A stretch of DNA of 64,000 nt from a bacterium (lineage in GTDB: Bacteria; Planctomycetota; JAFGQW01): NCBI GenBank assembly GCA_030426805.1, contig JAUHXU010000002.1, forward strand, positions 62,001 to 126,000, read 5' to 3'. The position numbers were made by a program, and so were the translations under genes. The notes below the pieces were generated by a model. It was not told the DNA's origin and did no database searches. It saw only the letters and a list, made by a program, of their open reading frames with translations. Of the stretch, positions 60,384 to 64,000 are shown piece by piece (within the stretch, counting starts at the first letter, position 1; each line of letters starts with the position of its first letter).

Positions 60384-60719
60384 TCAGAACAGCAGGGCAC
60401 GCAGCAGCACGTGGATCACCGTGAGCACGACACTCGCGATCAGTAGACTCCCGCACCCGTCGACGCGCATGCGCCTGAAGACCTTCGCCGTCAAGCCGAT
60501 CATTCCGGCGTTGAGCACGAGTACCCACAGGCCGAAGGTCACGAACGTGATCGGAAAAGTGATCCAGTAGAGCACCTTGTAGAGCGTGACATGAAGGAGC
60601 CCGAACAGGACGGCGGCTCCGAGTGCCGTTCGCTTGCGCTCGATTCGGATGCCCGGTACGACGCTCGCGAGGGCGTAGAACGCGGCTGCCGAGAGTAAGA
60701 GGTAAAGTAGCAGCGACAT
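60384..60719 (-). CDS. Phage-holin-family-4-like (YvlD-type) membrane protein
   Basis: The start at 60719 follows AGGGATTGAGCGA. The 111-residue protein has four hydrophobic helices (LLYLLLSAAAFYALASVVPG, ALGAAVLFGLLHVTLYKVL, PITFVTFGLWVLVLNAGMIG, GSLLIASVVLTVIHVLL), the order of the family once named phage holin 4 superfamily (YvlD). No phage genes are nearby; bacterial members are membrane-stress proteins. Confidence 0.9.
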   Translation of the reverse strand: MSLLLYLLLSAAAFYALASVVPGIRIERKRTALGAAVLFGLLHVTLYKVLYWITFPITFVTFGLWVLVLNAGMIGLTAKVFRRMRVDGCGSLLIASVVLTVIHVLLRALLF

Positions 60720-60835
60720 TCGCTCAATCCCTGTAGTTTCGGCGAGCGCGTCGTCTCCGTGCTGCGCGTCCACCGACTCTCCACTTCACACCGCGAGCGC
60801 GACTCCAGCACCTCGCGTGCGAGCGGCCGTTCGTG

Positions 60836-61201
60836 TCAACCGCGGCGCCTACGCAACTCCTGCACGCGGGAGAGTCCGTCGTTTCGCAACGCCAGCCAAG
60901 CGAGCGCGCCGACTCCGATCGCCAGCGCGACCCCGGTCCACACTGCAGGCTGCCCTACCGCCCGAGTCCACGACCTCGCCTCGACGAGCGCTGAGCCTCT
61001 ATCAAAGGTGTGCTGCGCCTCGATCGTGCCGTTTTCGCCGTGGATGACGACCCGACCTGGCGCTTGATTGCGCGCGAAGCGCTCCGCAAGCACGATCGCA
61101 TCGGCCTGCGTGCTCGCCACTCTCGACGCCTGATCGGCGCCCTCTTTCTTTACAGCCCACTCCTCGCCGTGTGGGACCACGTGGTATACGACCGGTTCCA
61201 T
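60836..61201 (-). CDS. DUF2188 domain protein with membrane helix
   Basis: ATG 61201 follows AGGAGCC. The 121-residue protein has an N-terminal DUF2188 domain (VYHVVPHGEEWAVKKEGADQ, ASTQADAIVLAERFARNQA, GRVVIHGENGTI) and a C-terminal membrane helix (VWTGVALAIGVGALAWLAL). DUF2188 is a small domain of unknown function found in stress-related genes. Its upstream region carries copy B of the 84-bp leader element, 71 bases before the start. Confidence 0.9.
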   Translation of the reverse strand: MEPVVYHVVPHGEEWAVKKEGADQASRVASTQADAIVLAERFARNQAPGRVVIHGENGTIEAQHTFDRGSALVEARSWTRAVGQPAVWTGVALAIGVGALAWLALRNDGLSRVQELRRRRG

Positions 61202-61272
61202 GTGTGCTTGGCTCCTGAACAGCCCTCTCGCCCCAGCGGGCGAACTCGTCTCGGTCTCACGGCTGCCTCCGA

Positions 61273-61356
61273 GGCACGCCGGGGCAGACCTCCTGCCTCC
61301 TCCTCTCGTCACACAAATCACATGCCGTCAGGCGGAAACGTTACGGGCCGGCGATC
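61273..61356 (-). repeat. 84-bp leader element, copy B (upstream of DUF2188)
   Basis: On the minus strand this segment aligns to 59903-59986 over its whole length. It keeps the cores GGCATGTGATTTGTG and GAGGAGGCAGGAG and the GGCAG-N5-CTGCC hairpin, while flanking DNA does not align. Confidence 0.75.
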
Positions 61357-61394
61357 CAGGCGCACCGCGCGGCGGAGCGGATGAGCGCGGATGG

Positions 61395-61808
61395 TCACCG
61401 TCTGCCGCGTGACCGCGCCCACAGGCGAGCCGCTTCGCGATTCAGGTCGGTCGCAAGGCTCTCTCCGCCCGCCGCACCGTCCGCGCCGAGGCAGACGATG
61501 TCGAAGGCGATCGGGCCGATGCGAACGTAGACGTAGTCGGTGCCCCACGGGTCGGTGAGAATCCCGGTCGTGAGGTCACGGTCGAGTTCAAGCAACGAGT
61601 GCGGGAGTTGTCCCTTCGCGAGTCGGTAGAGGTCGACGACCTTCGACAATGAGTCGATGTCGTGGAGCGCCTGCGCGACGCGAGCCTGGTCGCCCTTCTT
61701 GGCCAGCTTGATGCCACCATCAGTGACCACCAGGGTCAGCACTGCCACGACGAGAATCGCGGTCCGGCGTCGGCTGAAGGGGGCTGCGAAATCATGGAAT
61801 ACCGGCAT
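61395..61808 (-). CDS. Pseudopilin-G-like protein
   Basis: The 137-residue protein has an N-terminal hydrophobic helix (ILVVAVLTLVVTDGGI) and a globular part very close to GspG pseudopilins: VDLYRLAKGQLPHSLLELD, then TDPWGTDYVYVRIGPIAFD and IVCLGADGAAGGES. In pseudopilins the region DPWGxxY and GADGxxGG bind calcium. A prepilin peptidase site (G before F/T with Glu at +5) is not obvious. The start is uncertain because the frame is open upstream and the ribosome site is weak. No other secretion gene is adjacent. Confidence 0.75.
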   Translation of the reverse strand: MPVFHDFAAPFSRRRTAILVVAVLTLVVTDGGIKLAKKGDQARVAQALHDIDSLSKVVDLYRLAKGQLPHSLLELDRDLTTGILTDPWGTDYVYVRIGPIAFDIVCLGADGAAGGESLATDLNREAARLWARSRGRR

Positions 61809-62049
61809 CAGCGTCTTGGACGGCGGTGGCGATGGGGTCTTCCCGCGGTCGCACGAACTGACGGAGCGAGAGCCCTCGGGGACGACGGGGTTCGCGCCTC
61901 TCACAGTGCATTCCGCGAGCTCGTCGGCGCCTGGCCGAGCCGTCTGTGACGGCGATGTAATATGACGGTCACGGCCGGCCTTGCCCATTGCGTCAGCCAT
62001 GCCCGGTGGAGTAGACACACGGTTCGTAGGGCAAGGACAGGAATCTCGG

Positions 62050-63375
62050 ATGTCCTCATGGTCGTGGCGCCTGGGCGTTGCGCTTTCGTTCGTCGCTCTC
62101 GGTTCGTTTGCAACCGTGGCCGGCGTTCTCTCTCAGCGAGCGGACCGATTCCCGGCCACGCTGTTCGGTGCCGGGGCGTCGCCCGGCGAGCCGACGGGGG
62201 CAGGCGGCGGGGCGACCGGGGGGACGGAGCCGCGACCCAGCACGCGCGCGGCCGACCGTACGATCTTCGGCAGTGCGATCCGGGGCCACATGCCTGTCCC
62301 GAATGGCGGAGCCGGCGTCGTCAAGGCCACGCCCATGGCGCAGGCGGGTCCGACGCTGCTCGTCTCGGCCGATGCGGCGGAGGTCCGCCTCATCGACGAC
62401 GTCGGCGCGATCATCCACTCCTGGCACAAGGCGTTTGACGACGTCCGATCATGGTCGGGGGATTCGCATTGGGGGCCGGACTGGCCGCCGCAGCACCAGG
62501 GTCGCTCGTTCTTCCGCGACGCACGGCTGCTCGCGGACGGCAGCATTCTCGCGCTGTTCGAGGGGCTCGGGCTCGTTCGGCTCGACGCGCAGTCCCGGGT
62601 CGCGTGGGCATCGCGCGTGGGGCAAAAACACGACTCGTTCGACGTGGCCGACAACGGCGTGATCTACGCGTTGTCTCGCCGCGTCGTCACGCGAAAGCTG
62701 CGGCTCGTTTCGTTTCGTCCTCCGGGTGATCGGATCGTGGAGACCGAAGTCGTCGTGCTGCAGGATGACGGTCGCGAGGTGGAGCGCTTCTCGCTGCTCG
62801 ATGCGCTCCTCGACTCGGATCATGCGACGCTTCTGGAGTGGGGCAAATACGCGGACGCGCTCGGCGCCACATGCATTCGCCTCGCCAAACACGGCTCGTA
62901 TCGCGGGCAGATGGTGGTCTGTTTTCGCAACCTGGGATCGATCGCGATCGTGGACCCCGCGTCGCGTCGCGTCACGGCCGTCTTCGCCGGCTTGGTGGAC
63001 TTGCCGAGCTTCGCGACCCCGTTGCAGAGCGGCAGGATCCTCGCGTTCGGCAACACGAGCCTCGCCGGTCATGCCACGGCCGTGGAGTTCGAGCCGCGAA
63101 CCCAGCGAATCGTCTGGCGGTATCCGATGCCGGGTGAACCGCCGCTTCGCTCGGAGCAGTTCGGCATGTGTCAGCGATTGCCCAACGACAACACGCTCAT
63201 CACGGAGTCGTTTTCGGGTCGGGCAATCGAAGTGACGAGCAGCGGTCAGATCGCCTGGGAATACCGGACGCCGTATCGGCATGGCGAGCGAGTAGCGACG
63301 TTGTTTCGAGCCGAGCGGATCGACGCTCGAGCGCTTCGGTTCACGCCGAGAGGGTCGAACGGAGGGGGGCAATGA
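62050..63375 (+). CDS. Membrane-anchored arylsulfotransferase-like protein (first of tandem pair)
   Basis: The 441-residue protein has an N-terminal membrane helix (GVALSFVALGSFATVAGVL), a Gly/Ser-rich linker and an ASST-like propeller: LLVSADAAEVRLIDDVGAII, FFRDARLLADGSILALFEG, GLVRLDAQSRVAWAS, and later MCQRLPNDNTLITESFSGRA and GQIAWEYRTPYRHG. The His residues that the sulfotransferase branch uses are not convincing here, so activity is uncertain. Its stop overlaps the next gene by four bases. RBS AGGA lies upstream of ATG 62050. Confidence 0.85.
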   Translation: MSSWSWRLGVALSFVALGSFATVAGVLSQRADRFPATLFGAGASPGEPTGAGGGATGGTEPRPSTRAADRTIFGSAIRGHMPVPNGGAGVVKATPMAQAGPTLLVSADAAEVRLIDDVGAIIHSWHKAFDDVRSWSGDSHWGPDWPPQHQGRSFFRDARLLADGSILALFEGLGLVRLDAQSRVAWASRVGQKHDSFDVADNGVIYALSRRVVTRKLRLVSFRPPGDRIVETEVVVLQDDGREVERFSLLDALLDSDHATLLEWGKYADALGATCIRLAKHGSYRGQMVVCFRNLGSIAIVDPASRRVTAVFAGLVDLPSFATPLQSGRILAFGNTSLAGHATAVEFEPRTQRIVWRYPMPGEPPLRSEQFGMCQRLPNDNTLITESFSGRAIEVTSSGQIAWEYRTPYRHGERVATLFRAERIDARALRFTPRGSNGGGQ

Positions 63376-64000
63376 GGGCTCGTTCGCTTCTGTGGCTCGG
63401 TGCCGGTGCTGTCTGCGTCGTCTGCGCCGGCGCCACGTACGGTGTGCACGCGGAGAAGTCCGGCTCTTTTCCCGCGACTCTTCTCGTCGGTGCATCCGAG
63501 GCGCCTGCTCCGGTGGCGAGCACCGAGCCTCCGTGGAGCGGCACGTCGATCGAGTCCCTGCCCTACGTGCGGGGTCGTATCAAGGCGGGCGCTCAGCGGC
63601 CGACGGGCGTCGCGACTTCGCTTCCGCAGGCGCAGGACGGCTACAACCTCGTCGTATCGGCCGACGGGACGACGGTGCGTTTGATGGATCTCGACGGCGA
63701 GACGAAGCACGAGTGGTCGTGCCGGTTTCAGGACGTGACGCGGTGGACCGGCGTGTCGGCGTGGAACCCATTCCCGCCGCCCGATCATCCTGGTCAAACG
63801 ACGTTTCGAAGAGCGTATCTGGCACCCGACGGTGCGCTGCTCGCGATCTTCGAGGATCTCGGCCTCGTCAAGCTCGATGTGGACTCGACACCGCGATGGG
63901 CGTATCGCGGCGGTAGCGTTCACCACGCCCTCGATGTCGGCCCGGACGGGACGATCTATGTTCTCTCGAAGCGTCAGTTCAAGGGCGAGATCGGGACGCG
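63372..64000 (+). CDS. Arylsulfotransferase-like paralogue, cut by window edge
   Basis: This gene starts with ATGA overlap on the upstream stop and is open to the window end, so only 209 residues are visible. It has an N-terminal membrane helix (SLLWLGAGAVCVVCAGATYG), then the same blocks as its neighbour: NLVVSADGTTVRLMDLDGET, RRAYLAPDGALLAIFEDLGL, VKLDVDSTPRWAYRGG and ALDVGPDGTIYVLSKRQ. The two are tandem duplicates and translationally coupled. Confidence 0.85.
   Translation, partial: MRARSLLWLGAGAVCVVCAGATYGVHAEKSGSFPATLLVGASEAPAPVASTEPPWSGTSIESLPYVRGRIKAGAQRPTGVATSLPQAQDGYNLVVSADGTTVRLMDLDGETKHEWSCRFQDVTRWTGVSAWNPFPPPDHPGQTTFRRAYLAPDGALLAIFEDLGLVKLDVDSTPRWAYRGGSVHHALDVGPDGTIYVLSKRQFKGEIGT

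Noticed and set aside
60384..60719. Holin-family gene as evidence for a prophage
   Set aside because: This family is widespread in bacterial genomes and no phage genes are nearby.

Overview
The window is high-GC bacterial chromosomal DNA, most probably from a member of the Planctomycetota. I infer this from an ECF sigma factor fused to a membrane anchor and extracellular carboxypeptidase-regulatory-like repeats, from many secreted beta-helix and beta-propeller proteins, and from DUF1570-type, SBBP and ELWxxDGT proteins. No rRNA, tRNA, CRISPR array, phage or insertion sequence was seen. Genes are short-spaced with good Shine-Dalgarno sites, and several promoters have TATACT, TACAAT or TAGAAT -10 boxes.

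Layout. 1-5.2 kb: secreted proteins, a SnoaL-like lipoprotein and a candidate selenoprotein interrupted by one in-frame TGA followed by a SECIS-like hairpin. 5.3-12.6 kb: the sigma-factor fusion, a lipoprotein, then a two-gene operon of an inactivated M90 (MtfA-like)/TPR protein and an S41 protease relative with Cys in place of Ser. 12.6-16 kb: methyltransferase, small secreted protein, DUF2461, SGNH hydrolase. 16-23.4 kb: a tightly coupled operon RDD-RDD-SpoIIM-DUF4129-DUF4350-MoxR-DUF58, preceded by a clear promoter. 23.4-28.6 kb: membrane and secreted proteins ending in a C-type-lectin/arylsulfotransferase fusion and a strong hairpin. 28.6-34.2 kb: SRPBCC-ArsR pair with a candidate operator, a PPOX flavoprotein, BrkB, DUF1206, CsbD and an AI-2E-type transporter. 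34.3-59.2 kb: mostly large secreted proteins (beta-helix, SBBP, ELWxxDGT, matrixin, TPR/peptidase) with small membrane proteins and two pseudopilin-like genes. 59.5-64 kb: small stress-type proteins (CsbD, holin-family, DUF2188) and two tandem arylsulfotransferase-like genes.

How the parts fit. The most striking theme is a divergent C-terminal module of about 60-130 residues shared by at least thirteen secreted proteins whose N-terminal parts are unrelated (beta-helix, propeller, protease, lectin/ASST, unknown). It looks like a common sorting, anchoring or surface-display tail. A second theme is degenerate hydrolases: an M90 peptidase without HExxH, a DUF1570-like protein without HExxH, and an S41 protein with a Cys nucleophile. 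A third is an 84-bp leader element shared by a CsbD gene and a DUF2188 gene.
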